Shown: in pieces, positions 51,801-59,407 of the stretch
Layout: each line of letters begins with the position of its first letter
Position numbering within the stretch: position 1 is the first letter of the stretch
Assembly: GCA_937891465.1 (NCBI GenBank)
Contig: CALAHF010000019.1
Span: 55,683 to 119,682 of the forward strand
Length of the DNA: 64,000 nt
Origin: an uncultured Verrucomicrobiales bacterium
GTDB lineage: Bacteria > Verrucomicrobiota > Verrucomicrobiia > Verrucomicrobiales > DEV007
Reading direction: 5' to 3'
Program-made: the position numbers and the translations under genes
Notes under the pieces: model-generated
Told to the model about the DNA's origin: nothing
Databases searched by the model: none
What the model saw: only the letters and a program-made list of their open reading frames with translations

Positions 51801-52459
51801 GGATCCTGCGTCATCCATTCATCCGACGCCATATCGAGAGCCGAAGTTTCGAACTCCCAATCAAAAACAACCGGCGGAGCGCTCTCAAGGCTCAGTTCAA
51901 ATTCCCCGTCTTTCACGAGAAATGAATTTGCGAATTTTCCGAGAAAACTCAGATCGACCGCAGCTTTCTGGTCTTCGTCTGCCGCCTTTTGCTCACCAAT
52001 GCCAAAAGCCCGCAACGTCCGATCATCAACTCGAATCGTCGGTTCGATCATCGTAATCGTCTTAACCTTACGACTTTCTCGAACCTCTTTAAAATCATAC
52101 GTGATCTCTAATTTTTTCACACGTGTGGGCCGGGCATCGGCTGGAGCATCTTTCGGAGTGAGATACAGCCCTTTAATTTCAACGCGGCCCGTCTCCGGAA
52201 AATTGATTTCCTCCAAATGAACTTCGTAATTTTCCGCGAGACCTCCCAGTGCCCGATTCACAATTCGCTCCCGATTTTGAAAGGCTACGAAACCAACGAT
52301 TACGATGAGCACTACACCTATTAGAGCCATCGACAAAAACCAGCCAAAGGCCTTCGCCAACCACATCCCGATACGCCGTTTCCGAGTGCGTTGCACTCGG
52401 ACGGGAGATTCGGACTTGGATTTTTTCGGAGACGTTTGTTTGTGTTCGGGTTTCGCCAA
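48875..52459 (-). CDS. Giant AsmA-like membrane-anchored protein
   Basis: 1194 aa. A basic cytoplasmic tail, then one membrane helix at about 38-60 (FLSMALIGVVLIVIVGFVAF), then a long beta-rich periplasmic body with repeating elements of the type LEEINFPETGRVEIKGLYL, AEVESIELRADWLDLFELN and IEKIDLLGPNLYVGQGLFWW. This is the pattern of AsmA/YdbH/TamB-like proteins, which span the periplasm and carry lipids between membranes. Residues about 279-295 (STNEQGTFDEPTLLDRE) are encoded by an in-frame dispersed repeat. A low-complexity Ala/Glu stretch lies at about 715-770. It is divergent from the GYF gene and upstream of fabD. The family placement is by architecture only. Confidence 0.6.
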   Translation of the reverse strand: MAKPEHKQTSPKKSKSESPVRVQRTRKRRIGMWLAKAFGWFLSMALIGVVLIVIVGFVAFQNRERIVNRALGGLAENYEVHLEEINFPETGRVEIKGLYLTPKDAPADARPTRVKKLEITYDFKEVRESRKVKTITMIEPTIRVDDRTLRAFGIGEQKAADEDQKAAVDLSFLGKFANSFLVKDGEFELSLESAPPVVFDWEFETSALDMASDEWMTQDPMRLRFSNIEIGLEAEFGTIDDIDVTLLLSPNFQRISVEEFGIFSPKVTFTPAWFPKSDSTNEQGTFDEPTLLDREKTNYGSLQIKRVFLREGEFAVQEFDGVPNISFGTGFDWSDFRWGEVMFYAGEMLDLKLADVVVGDGLAEVESIELRADWLDLFELNRVNSLILKNPNVLLSKETMKVFQKAESDEKSPKKEKSTETGKPFFVTQFEIWDADFVMSDLGEMMPEIHSGVNANFAGLEIGGEAGFTTTGLQRVWLDTFEMWSPGVAVDSEIGPIASFPAARAEFEWSDLIKQHQVDSLAIVQPVFEVTDASGGKWFESKTVENAEETVPDLESEVAEKKPIWRVGDLKISDGRVVVDTKIGGGKVPKVIGDFSIMTEPAVVNSDAESNPGYRAIFSDMRVRNHARAATTSKPVKVDEPPRLGGLFPNDPIQGEARPIRIAGVSEHDVVFVEQLMIDLTAVGLQRDQRIEKVKISGAAIKIGEGLKTMAGEEGAEESADALKGEDAGKPEAGKQNEEKIENPVAADNAATPALADSALNSPAPPEKGWEIGTLQVTQSQVQFESLVPQIEGLEFALETTIEDVLLTGEGLLKNEKLQKIELTGIEIMDPYDGFIRVAELPTVFVEFSLAGLMRQRIEKIDLLGPNLYVGQGLFWWIEYQKKYRAQNEGTSEGLEEKPGADLAIEAAADAEVPSWEIGTIAAHFGKIIIAPVGYPVGIVPFPFEAETNMEKGEIALKLEIPDEQYVYEFPNQKVQLFGLKGVIDFNIPLKQADNNLVQTFELDRAAWKQFEAENMYLTVTYDADGIYGKFGGNAYSGYAEGQFNIYLNETGKWDAWMAGTEMEMGPLTGIIAPEQFFMDGKVTAKIVSQGVGLEFGETTGDFQILEPGKFNVTKVDEILKELPDEWSMLQQSITKLGLETFKVFEYESGSGELYFLNRDGWLQMKLEGDTGKRELNVNVHDWRKKKVAAEGAE
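51575..51625. repeat. Dispersed 50-bp repeat, copy 12, inside a coding region
   Basis: CACGATCCAATAGAGTTGG then TTCGTCGAACGTACCCTG and TTCGTTCGTAGAA. It lies in frame in the AsmA-like gene without introducing a stop. Confidence 0.85.
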
Positions 52460-52569
52460 AACGAACCCACCCGTAGGATTTTCTAACCCATTTGTCAGGT
52501 GAAAATCGTCCGTCAGTTGATTTTGCTTCCAAATCGTTAACGATGAGGATAACTTAAATCGAGAGAGTC

Positions 52570-53454
52570 ATGGATATTCTACAGGGAGTTAACTACTTAT
52601 ACACGTCAAACGGCCAGCAAGTGGGGCCGGTGGAAGGTGCCCATTTGGTGCAACTCGCTCAGCAAGGTCATGTGACAGCAACGGATCATATTTGGACTGA
52701 AGGAATGGCAGAATGGGTTCCGGCAACGACATTCAATCAGCTCGCCTCTCTCTACCAGGCACAGCAGCAACAATTACAGGCACAGGCTCAAGTTCAGCAA
52801 GCCAGCTTGTCCCCTCCGATAGGAGGTGGCGGAGCACCAACGGTAACTCGAAGGGGAAACTCAAGTCGCACAGGCGGCAGTAGAGGCCGATCCACTTTGG
52901 GAACACTGCCCGCAAGACGACAATTTCAAGCAGCGCGCAAGGGAGCTAGCGCGAATCTGATTTACACCCTCTTTTTTCTGCCAATCATCCTCTTTTTGAT
53001 TCCGATGGGTTTTGGAATGCTGGCAGCGAGCGGGGGTCAGCAACCTAGTGATGAAGCCGCTGGCATTCTAGGAATCACCGCGCTTATTTGTATCGTAGCT
53101 GGATACATCTGCCTCATAGCTTACGGGGTCGTGACTTATGTTTATCTTTATCGAGCATGGTATTACATTCAGGACATTCCGGGTCTTGCTCGCACAACAC
53201 CCGGAGCAGCCGTTGGAATGCTGTTCATTCCGTTTTTTAACCTCTATTGGATTTTCAATGTCTTCCCCGGTTGGGCAACTGACTACAATCGCTACCTCGA
53301 TGCGAAAGGAGCAACTACCGTTCCCCGCGCTTCCAACGGTTTGGCAATCGCTGCGATGTTGATTCCTCTGGCCCACCCGTTCATGATGGCGGACATGTGC
53401 AAGGGCATCAACAACCTCGCCAATCCAATTGATCGGGCGCTGCAAGGCGAGTGA
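52570..53454 (+). CDS. GYF_2-domain membrane protein
   Basis: 294 aa. The N-terminal ~55 residues (NYLYTSNGQQVGPVEGAHLV, HIWTEGMAEWVPA) form a GYF_2 domain. A Gln-rich then Gly/Arg/Ser-rich linker follows, and from about residue 130 there are four membrane helices (IYTLFFLPIILFLIPMGFGM, ITALICIVAGYICLIAYGVV, GAAVGMLFIPFFNLYWIFNV, LAIAAMLIPLAHPFMMADMC). The short FFNLYWIFNVFPGWA motif recurs in PVC proteins of this architecture. The function is unknown; GYF domains bind proline-rich peptides. Confidence 0.8.
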   Translation: MDILQGVNYLYTSNGQQVGPVEGAHLVQLAQQGHVTATDHIWTEGMAEWVPATTFNQLASLYQAQQQQLQAQAQVQQASLSPPIGGGGAPTVTRRGNSSRTGGSRGRSTLGTLPARRQFQAARKGASANLIYTLFFLPIILFLIPMGFGMLAASGGQQPSDEAAGILGITALICIVAGYICLIAYGVVTYVYLYRAWYYIQDIPGLARTTPGAAVGMLFIPFFNLYWIFNVFPGWATDYNRYLDAKGATTVPRASNGLAIAAMLIPLAHPFMMADMCKGINNLANPIDRALQGE

Positions 53455-53465
53455 TCGAGACGGAG

Positions 53466-54056
53466 TTATTTTAATTTCAGCATCACCTCATTTCGACGAA
53501 GTGGGCCGGGAGTCCACGGCGGATCGAAGTAAGCAAACGTGGGATTCCCAACCGTTTTTAATTTCTTCTCCTTCACCAACGCTCGCAACTTTCCGAGCGC
53601 TTTTTGGTTCTTCGCTTTCGTATTCGTTCCAGAAAATTTAAGGACAACAAACGTGGCTCCGGGAACTTTCACAACCTTCACGTCTTTCCCCTTCGGCGTT
53701 GGAACTCCCGACGCAGCGACGTCTTTCGGAACGACAAACTGCATTGATTTCGCCTCGCCCTCAGCATCGGATGGCATAAATACCGGAGTGGTCATGGCGA
53801 TTTTCTGATCCGCTTCATTTTCACCCGAAATAAATTTAAACAATCGACCAAAGCCGGAATTTCTCTGGCCCTTGGTTGTATTTGAAGGCGTGCTCACGGT
53901 AGTGAGCTGCGGATATTTTCGGATCTGAAATTTCCCATCGGTCTCCACGACTTCATATTCCGCCGTCTCGTAGCCTGCTCGCGACGTTTGAATCCCGAGC
54001 CAAAAAACAGTGATAAAAACTGCGATTCCGATTCCGATGAACATTCTCTTTTTCAT
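53466..54056 (-). CDS. SOUL haem-binding family protein
   Basis: 196 aa with an N-terminal membrane or signal segment (MFIGIGIAVFITVFWLGIQT). The SOUL domain is clear: YETAEYEVVETDGKFQIRKY, GRLFKFISGENEADQKIAMT, TPVFM, MQFVVPKDV and the C-terminal NPTFAYFDPPWTPGPLRRNE. Relatives bind haem or porphyrins. It is convergent with the GYF gene, 11 bp apart. Confidence 0.9.
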   Translation of the reverse strand: MKKRMFIGIGIAVFITVFWLGIQTSRAGYETAEYEVVETDGKFQIRKYPQLTTVSTPSNTTKGQRNSGFGRLFKFISGENEADQKIAMTTPVFMPSDAEGEAKSMQFVVPKDVAASGVPTPKGKDVKVVKVPGATFVVLKFSGTNTKAKNQKALGKLRALVKEKKLKTVGNPTFAYFDPPWTPGPLRRNEVMLKLK

Positions 54057-54187
54057 TTTCAGGTAGTTACGAACTTCGGGCGCCTTTCAGACGTGATTTA
54101 ACACTCCTATCGACGTTGCCACTCCGCCACAATCGCGCCACTGTTTTGAGGATTGCCGCGTATGTCGATTTCCGATACGATTGCGGC

Positions 54188-55717
54188 ATGAGTCTTTCAG
54201 ATAAATCCCTGACAAATCAACAAAAGCAACCTGCGTCCACCCGACGGCAAGCTCTCAAGGCAACGGCCGGTTTCGGGCTTGCCCTGGCATGGCCAAATTC
54301 CAAAGTGCTCGGCGCGAATGATGACATCCGCGTGGGCGTGATCGGCGCGAACGGTCGTGGAAAATCTCACATCGATGCCTGGCAGAAACTGAACGGCGTT
54401 CGATGCGCTGCGATTTGTGATATCGATCCGAAAGTGCTTGATGCACGCGTCACGAAGAGTGCCGACGTTCAGGGATTTGCCGTGCAGGGTTATAATGACA
54501 TGCGCGAGATGTTTGAAAAAGGCGACATCGACGCGATGTCTTCTGCGACGCCAAACCACTGGCACACGCTTTCCGGAGTGTGGGCGATGCAGGCGGGGAA
54601 AGATTGCTACGTTGAGAAACCAATTTCGCACAACGTGTGGGAAGGTCGACAGTTGGTTAAACTCTCGCGAAAGCTCGATAAAATTTGTCAGGGCGGAACC
54701 CAAAGTCGCGCTTCAGGTTCGATCAAAGCTGCCGTGAAATACGTTCAGGATGGCAAGCTTGGAAAAATTAAATACGTGAAAGGCATGTGCTACAAGCCTC
54801 GCCAGTCGATCGGAGATCCCGGTCCACAGGGCGGCGAACTTCCTGCAGGCGTTGATTACGATATTTGGAGCGGTCCGGCGGACATGGAAACGCCGCTTCG
54901 CCGCAAGCGCTTTCACTACGACTGGCACTGGTTTTACGAATACGGAAATGGTGACATGGGCAACCAGGGCATTCACCAAATGGACGTCGGACGCTGGTTT
55001 ATCGGCGAGGACAAAATCGCCCCGCGCACCTTTTCAATCGGTGGCCGACTCGGTTACGAAGACAGCGCAACGACTCCGAATACGCAAATCGTGTATCATG
55101 ATTACGATTCCGCACCCTTGATTTTCGAAACTCGCGGCCTTCCAAAAGCCAAAGAATTTCAGGAAAACAACTGGGGCAAAAACATGAACAAGCCCGAAGA
55201 ATTTCCCGAGATGAGCGGAATCTCTGTGGTGGTGGTTTGCGAAGGCGGCAACGTTTTCTGCGATGCTGGCGGTCGAGTTTCAGTAACCGATGCCGATGGC
55301 AAAAAGATGGATTCCCCGGAGAAGATGGAGACGACCGACATCTTTGCGAACTTCATCGACGCGGTTCGCACTCGGAAACGTGAAGAGCAATATGCGGAGT
55401 GCGAGGAAACTCACATTTCATCCGCCCTTTGCCACACCGGTTTGATTTCTCACCGTCTCGGCAAGTTGATGAGCAACGATCAGATTTTAGAGCAAATTAA
55501 AAGCGATCCAACCCTCACTAATCGCTATCTTGCGATGGCCGATCACCTCAAGCTCAACAAAGTCGACATCTCGAAAGAGACCGTCACGATGGGGCCGATG
55601 ATCAAATTCAATCCTGATACCGAGTGGGCCGAAGGAAATGGCGAACTTGATGCAGCGGCCAATAAGCTCTGCACCCGCGAGTATCGCGCGCCTTACACCG
55701 TGCCGGAAGTGGTGTAA
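54188..55717 (+). CDS. Tat-exported Gfo/Idh/MocA family oxidoreductase (second)
   Basis: 509 aa from ATG 54188; an earlier in-frame start at 54116 would put 24 odd residues before the Tat signal (STRRQALKATAGFGLALAWP). Rossmann part: IRVGVIGANGRGKSHIDAW, ISSATPNHWHTLSGVWAMQ-like segment read here as DAMSSATPNHWHTL, and KDCYVEKPISHNVWEG with the catalytic Lys. C-terminal part: HYDWHWFYEYGNGDMGNQG and IHQMDVGRWF. It is the PVC type in which the domain acts outside the cytoplasm on a sugar. It is monocistronic, followed by a repeat and a terminator. Confidence 0.92.
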   Translation: MSLSDKSLTNQQKQPASTRRQALKATAGFGLALAWPNSKVLGANDDIRVGVIGANGRGKSHIDAWQKLNGVRCAAICDIDPKVLDARVTKSADVQGFAVQGYNDMREMFEKGDIDAMSSATPNHWHTLSGVWAMQAGKDCYVEKPISHNVWEGRQLVKLSRKLDKICQGGTQSRASGSIKAAVKYVQDGKLGKIKYVKGMCYKPRQSIGDPGPQGGELPAGVDYDIWSGPADMETPLRRKRFHYDWHWFYEYGNGDMGNQGIHQMDVGRWFIGEDKIAPRTFSIGGRLGYEDSATTPNTQIVYHDYDSAPLIFETRGLPKAKEFQENNWGKNMNKPEEFPEMSGISVVVVCEGGNVFCDAGGRVSVTDADGKKMDSPEKMETTDIFANFIDAVRTRKREEQYAECEETHISSALCHTGLISHRLGKLMSNDQILEQIKSDPTLTNRYLAMADHLKLNKVDISKETVTMGPMIKFNPDTEWAEGNGELDAAANKLCTREYRAPYTVPEVV

Positions 55718-55737
55718 TTGTTAGTGAATTTATTCTA

Positions 55738-55784
55738 CAAAACAACAGGGTTGGTTCATCGAATCAACCCTGTCGATTCGTAAG
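55738..55784. repeat. Dispersed 50-bp repeat, copy 13
   Basis: AACAACAGGGTTGGTTCATC then GAATCAACCCTGTCGATTCG. The AACAGGGTTG and CAACCCTGTC cores are inverted. It lies between the oxidoreductase stop and its terminator. Confidence 0.88.
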
Positions 55785-55792
55785 GAAAACGA

Positions 55793-55832
55793 TCAATGCC
55801 GCCGTGAATTCGTTCACTGCGGCGTTTTTGTT
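55793..55832 (+). terminator. Intrinsic terminator after the second Gfo/Idh/MocA gene
   Basis: GCCGC-C-GTGAA and TTCAC-T-GCGGC form a 10-bp stem with one mismatch, followed by five T. Confidence 0.85.
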
Positions 55833-55854
55833 TTCGTGGTCTGCAAATTAAACC

Positions 55855-56040
55855 TCAATCGTGAATCCCGCGTGCGAATCCGCCGACCTCGCCGTCGCCA
55901 TCATCGCTGAACGATATAAACATGGGGCGACAGCACACCTCGCAGTCGTAATCGATGTCGCACGGCGTTTCCTCAAGCGGAGGCAATGCCACTAAAAATT
56001 CTTCGAAACACGTCGGGCACGTGACGGGGCAAGTGTCCAT
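55855..56040 (-). CDS. CPXCG-motif cysteine-rich protein
   Basis: 61 aa. Pattern: VTCPTCFEEFLVALPP near the start, then YDCEVCCRPMFISFSDD, matching the CPxCG/DCxVCCRPI family (a small zinc ribbon of unknown role). The first knuckle is CPTCF rather than CPYCG. It lies 14 bp after the zinc-ribbon gene and is very likely co-transcribed with it. Confidence 0.85.
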   Translation of the reverse strand: MDTCPVTCPTCFEEFLVALPPLEETPCDIDYDCEVCCRPMFISFSDDGDGEVGGFARGIHD

Positions 56041-56054
56041 TTTGGCTCAGTTGA

Positions 56055-56792
56055 TCACTCGCAGCGGCTCACCACTTTGTCCGCTTCGTCCGTCCACCAG
56101 TATAAAATCCGGCCACAGTTTTGGCAGTGCGTCACCACATTTTCGTTCCTCACATCAAGTTCGGTCGACTTCGTCACGCGCATGTGACACCCCTGACAAG
56201 CGCCATCAATTAAGCCCACAACGGCCCAGCCGTCCTTTGCTTTAAAAAGTCGCGCGTAAGTATCGAGCAAATCTTCATCCACCTTCTCCGCGTAGCCACT
56301 GCGGTTCGTTACGAATTCGACACGCTCTTTCTTCATGTTCTCCATCGCTATTTTAAGATTAGCAATGTCATCATCCACCATCGTTTGCGAGTCGTCCCGG
56401 TCTTCTGCCGCCGATTTCATCCGAACCTTGATTTCTTCAGCGAGCTCCATCAGCTCGAGTTCGCGATCCTCCGTCGCTATGATTTCAGCTTCATAGCGCC
56501 CAATTTCTCCACCCATTTTGCGGAATTCCTCGTTTTTTTTCGTCTCGTATTGCTGAACCTTCAGCTTCCCGATCGAGTCCCGACGCGTCTCAATATCGAG
56601 TTCGAGATTTTTCATCGCGATCTCATTCTGCGTCAGTTCCCCCTTTATGCCGTCGAACGTCGCCTGGTCATCCTCCAAACGATTGCGAATCTCCTCCTCT
56701 TTTTTTGGAATGTTGACGAGTTCCTGATCGATTTCCCGGATTTTCCGGTCGCGATCTTGAATGACGAGGAGGTGTTCGATTTCAGGGAGCAT
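56055..56792 (-). CDS. Coiled-coil protein with C4-type zinc ribbon (DUF164/CT398-like)
   Basis: 245 aa. Residues about 5-180 form a long antiparallel coiled coil (heptads rich in Glu/Lys/Ile). The C-terminal zinc ribbon has two CxxC knuckles: GACQGCHMRVTK and VTHCQNCGRILYW. This is the CT398/HP0958 (FlgZ) family; members bind partners through the coiled coil, in chlamydiae linked to secretion and sigma-54. No flagellar genes are in the window. It is the first gene of a two-gene unit with the CPXCG protein. Confidence 0.88.
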   Translation of the reverse strand: MLPEIEHLLVIQDRDRKIREIDQELVNIPKKEEEIRNRLEDDQATFDGIKGELTQNEIAMKNLELDIETRRDSIGKLKVQQYETKKNEEFRKMGGEIGRYEAEIIATEDRELELMELAEEIKVRMKSAAEDRDDSQTMVDDDIANLKIAMENMKKERVEFVTNRSGYAEKVDEDLLDTYARLFKAKDGWAVVGLIDGACQGCHMRVTKSTELDVRNENVVTHCQNCGRILYWWTDEADKVVSRCE

Positions 56793-56886
56793 TTCAGTGG
56801 GCTACTTTTACAAAATGATCAGTAAACATTTTTCGGTGATCAGTCCAGTGAAATGGGCGCGGCTGGGAATCGTTTCGTGAAAAATA

Positions 56887-57792
56887 TTATTTCTTCATTT
56901 CGAATTTTTCTCCCGTTAGCCACTTTTCAATCATCTTATCGCCGAGGATTTTTCCGACAATCCGGTATTTTGAATCAGCCAGCGGATTCACTCCCAAAAC
57001 CGGCTCGGCCGTCACTGAAAACGGAGGGCGATAATAGGACGAATGAACAAAGGCGAGAGAAGTTCCATCGTTCGCAACAAATCCAGTGTGCGTATCCAAG
57101 CCAACAATATAAATCCCGTGGCCTTGTTTTCGGATCGCGCTTGCGATGTCGCCGATCGGTTTTTGATACGTAATTTTTGTATCCACCGCCACTGAATCGA
57201 CCACTGTTTCGATAATCGTTTGAGAAGGCTGCTGCGCGAGTTTGATCCGTTCCAGATTGAATTCCGCATCGCGCAGGCAAGTCGTCACAAAATATCCGCA
57301 GGCAATTTTTCCCTCACCTGGAGATTGAGTAACTCCGTTAAAATCCCATGTCGTTCCATACCACGCAGGAAAAAGATCACTGACCAATCCAGTGAACACG
57401 GCAGCCCGAGCTTCGCTGATCAACTGCGGTCGTTTTGAAAGCGGAGCCGTTTTCCACAGCGTCCCCAAACGTTGTTGATTCAATGACAACGCTTTCAGGT
57501 TTTGTTGATACTCCGTCTGTTTTTTAGAAATCAGCAGCGCGTGCTTTTCATCACCGTCCGAGTTCGATTTCAAACTGCGAAACACAATTTGCCCCCGCTT
57601 CACCTCGACAGCAGCAGCGCTCTCATCGTCCGCGTTCTCGGAATCACCCGCTTCATCCACTTTCACATTCGCCACCAACTCCAATTTGTTTTCACGCTCA
57701 AGTGAGATTCGAGCAGCACCAAATTGTTCAAGCCCAATTGCCGTTGCGGCAACTACCACCGCGATCCCAACAATTATCGAAATATATTTCAT
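56887..57792 (-). CDS. Membrane-anchored papain-like cysteine-peptidase-fold protein (putative)
   Basis: 301 aa with one N-terminal membrane helix (YISIIVGIAVVVAATAIGLE). The C-terminal ~170 residues look like an NlpC/papain-type fold: WYGTTWDFNGVTQSPGEGKI, then IACGYFVTTCLRDAEF with a candidate catalytic Cys, GIYIVGLDTHTGFVANDGTS with a candidate His, and LAFVHSSYYRP. I infer a peptidase or amidase from the order Cys-His-polar residue; no family name is certain. It lies upstream of the zinc-ribbon gene with a 94-bp gap. Confidence 0.6.
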   Translation of the reverse strand: MKYISIIVGIAVVVAATAIGLEQFGAARISLERENKLELVANVKVDEAGDSENADDESAAAVEVKRGQIVFRSLKSNSDGDEKHALLISKKQTEYQQNLKALSLNQQRLGTLWKTAPLSKRPQLISEARAAVFTGLVSDLFPAWYGTTWDFNGVTQSPGEGKIACGYFVTTCLRDAEFNLERIKLAQQPSQTIIETVVDSVAVDTKITYQKPIGDIASAIRKQGHGIYIVGLDTHTGFVANDGTSLAFVHSSYYRPPFSVTAEPVLGVNPLADSKYRIVGKILGDKMIEKWLTGEKFEMKK

Positions 57793-57941
57793 TGATCAAA
57801 ATACGTTGGGCGAGGCGTTGTTCTTTCAAAAATTTGGCAACAGTTCTGGTGACTGGTTGGTAAAAAACGTCGCATCAAGAACAGCGCCATTTTGCGAATC
57901 AACCTGTTTATTTTCGGAAACCTGCACGCCTCACCACAAAA

Positions 57942-59081
57942 TCAAATAGCCTGCACGCCATCATCACCAATATCCTCCACTGGCGAACGTTTTCCATCTT
58001 CCACACTAAGCTGCTTCGCTCGCTCTTCGCCGAGGGTATCAACGCGTAAATCCCAGATCTGATCGTCAATGTCGTGAAATTTCTCCATCGACCACGCGTA
58101 TGGCTTTTGCATTCGAGCTTTGGCGCGTTCGATGCGAATCAACGCGTCATCCACCGTCGAATGCGGCAGCGTTGCGATGACTTTCTTGGCCTGCTCGACG
58201 AGGTCAATCCGATGGCAAATCATCGCCATGTCGTTCCCCGCTTCGATACACGCCGCGATCGTTTCATCGAAACTGACTTCATTTAAAATCGCGCCCATAT
58301 CCAGATCGTCCGTCATCACGAGACCGTCGTAACCGAGCTGATTCCGCAAAAATTGTCCGATCACATTTTTGGAAAGTGAAGCAGGCCAGCGAGGACGATC
58401 CGCATCCCAACACGGAAAGTGAGCGTGACAAGTCATGATCGAATCCAAATCCTGCAGCATCGCCGTGTAAGGCACCAATTCTTCGCCCAACAATTCATCC
58501 ACCGTACGGTTGATGATCGGCAATTCCTCATGCGGATCACATTCTGAAAGCGCGTAACTCGGGAAATGCTTGCCGCAGCTTAACACCCCTTCTTTTCGCA
58601 AGGTGTGATTAAAAAGCGACGCATTCTCGATCACTTCCTTCGGAGTTGTCCCGTAACACCGGCCTTTCAGCGAATTATCAGCCTCATCATCGTAGGAAAT
58701 ATCCAGCACCGGACACAAATCGAGGTTGAAACCAAACATCCGCAAAATCTGCCCCGTCAGCGTTCCGTGACGTTTGATCAAACCATGGTCACCCTTTTCA
58801 CGCAGTTGCTGCGCATTCGGTGGCTCGTTGCCAATCAAACGCAAACGCGACACCCGACCGCCCTCTTGATCGATCGTGATGAACGGCTCAATATCACTCA
58901 AATCACGCAAATCATCGATTAACTTGCGTAATTGTTCAGGTGAGTTGATATTACGGCCGAATAAGATATAGCCTCCGGGCTGCAGCTTTCTGAACCGCTC
59001 AGCTGTTTCCACATCTAATTCGGGACCTGGTACTCCGGTTAACAATAGTTGGCCGAGGAGACGTTCTTCCATGTTTTGCAT
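57942..59081 (-). CDS. nagZ: Glycoside hydrolase family 3, NagZ-like beta-N-acetylhexosaminidase
   Basis: 379 aa, one-domain GH3 as in NagZ. Motifs: GGYILFGRNI, TIDQEGGRVSRLRL, KHFPSYALSECDPHEELPII with the conserved loop His-Asp acid/base pair, MTCHAHFPCWDADRP and LVMTDDLDMGAI with the nucleophile Asp. NagZ releases GlcNAc from muropeptides. There is no signal peptide, consistent with a cytoplasmic enzyme. It is divergent from a NamZ-like exo-muramidase gene, the pair forming a peptidoglycan salvage module. Confidence 0.9.
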   Translation of the reverse strand: MQNMEERLLGQLLLTGVPGPELDVETAERFRKLQPGGYILFGRNINSPEQLRKLIDDLRDLSDIEPFITIDQEGGRVSRLRLIGNEPPNAQQLREKGDHGLIKRHGTLTGQILRMFGFNLDLCPVLDISYDDEADNSLKGRCYGTTPKEVIENASLFNHTLRKEGVLSCGKHFPSYALSECDPHEELPIINRTVDELLGEELVPYTAMLQDLDSIMTCHAHFPCWDADRPRWPASLSKNVIGQFLRNQLGYDGLVMTDDLDMGAILNEVSFDETIAACIEAGNDMAMICHRIDLVEQAKKVIATLPHSTVDDALIRIERAKARMQKPYAWSMEKFHDIDDQIWDLRVDTLGEERAKQLSVEDGKRSPVEDIGDDGVQAI

Positions 59082-59175
59082 GATTTAGTTAAGAAAAATT
59101 AATTATGAGCGGAAAAGTTACGATTGCGAGTAAAAACACCTTATTTTGTAAGAAGGAAAATCGACTTCTGTCCGG

Positions 59176-59227
59176 TTCACGAAGTAACAGGGTACGTTCT
59201 TCGAACCAACCCTATTGCTTTGTGAAA
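59176..59227. repeat. Dispersed 50-bp repeat, copy 14
   Basis: TTCACGAAGTAACAGGGTACG then TTCTTCGAACCAACCCTATTG and CTTTGTGAA. The outer arms are inverted. It lies between nagZ and namZ. Confidence 0.85.
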
Positions 59228-59233
59228 TCCGAT

Positions 59234-59378
59234 TCCGAGGTGGGGCGAAGCGTCTCGCTGAGCCACGTGGTCCGGGAAACTCAATTCCGACCCCATGGCT
59301 CCGCTCCGAAGCTGGAAGGTGATTTCAATGTTCTTTCGGATCACGCGGTTCGTCAGGGACGACTCGCCCCACCTCGGA
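59234..59378. repeat. Imperfect inverted repeat upstream of the NamZ-like gene
   Basis: TCCGAGGTGGGGCGAAGCGTC (59234-59254) is complementary to GACGACTCGCCCCACCTCGG (59358-59378), and inner segments (CCACGTGGTCCG with CGGATCACGCGG) extend the pairing. It gives a long stem of about 145 nt in all. It may be a mobile-element relic or a structured leader. Confidence 0.6.
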
Positions 59379-59407
59379 GATTTCTCGGCATTTCGAATGT
59401 TTTCGAC

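Noticed and set aside
6614..59227. The dispersed repeats as a CRISPR array
   Set aside because: Copies are kilobases apart, lie at gene borders, and no array spacing or cas gene is present.
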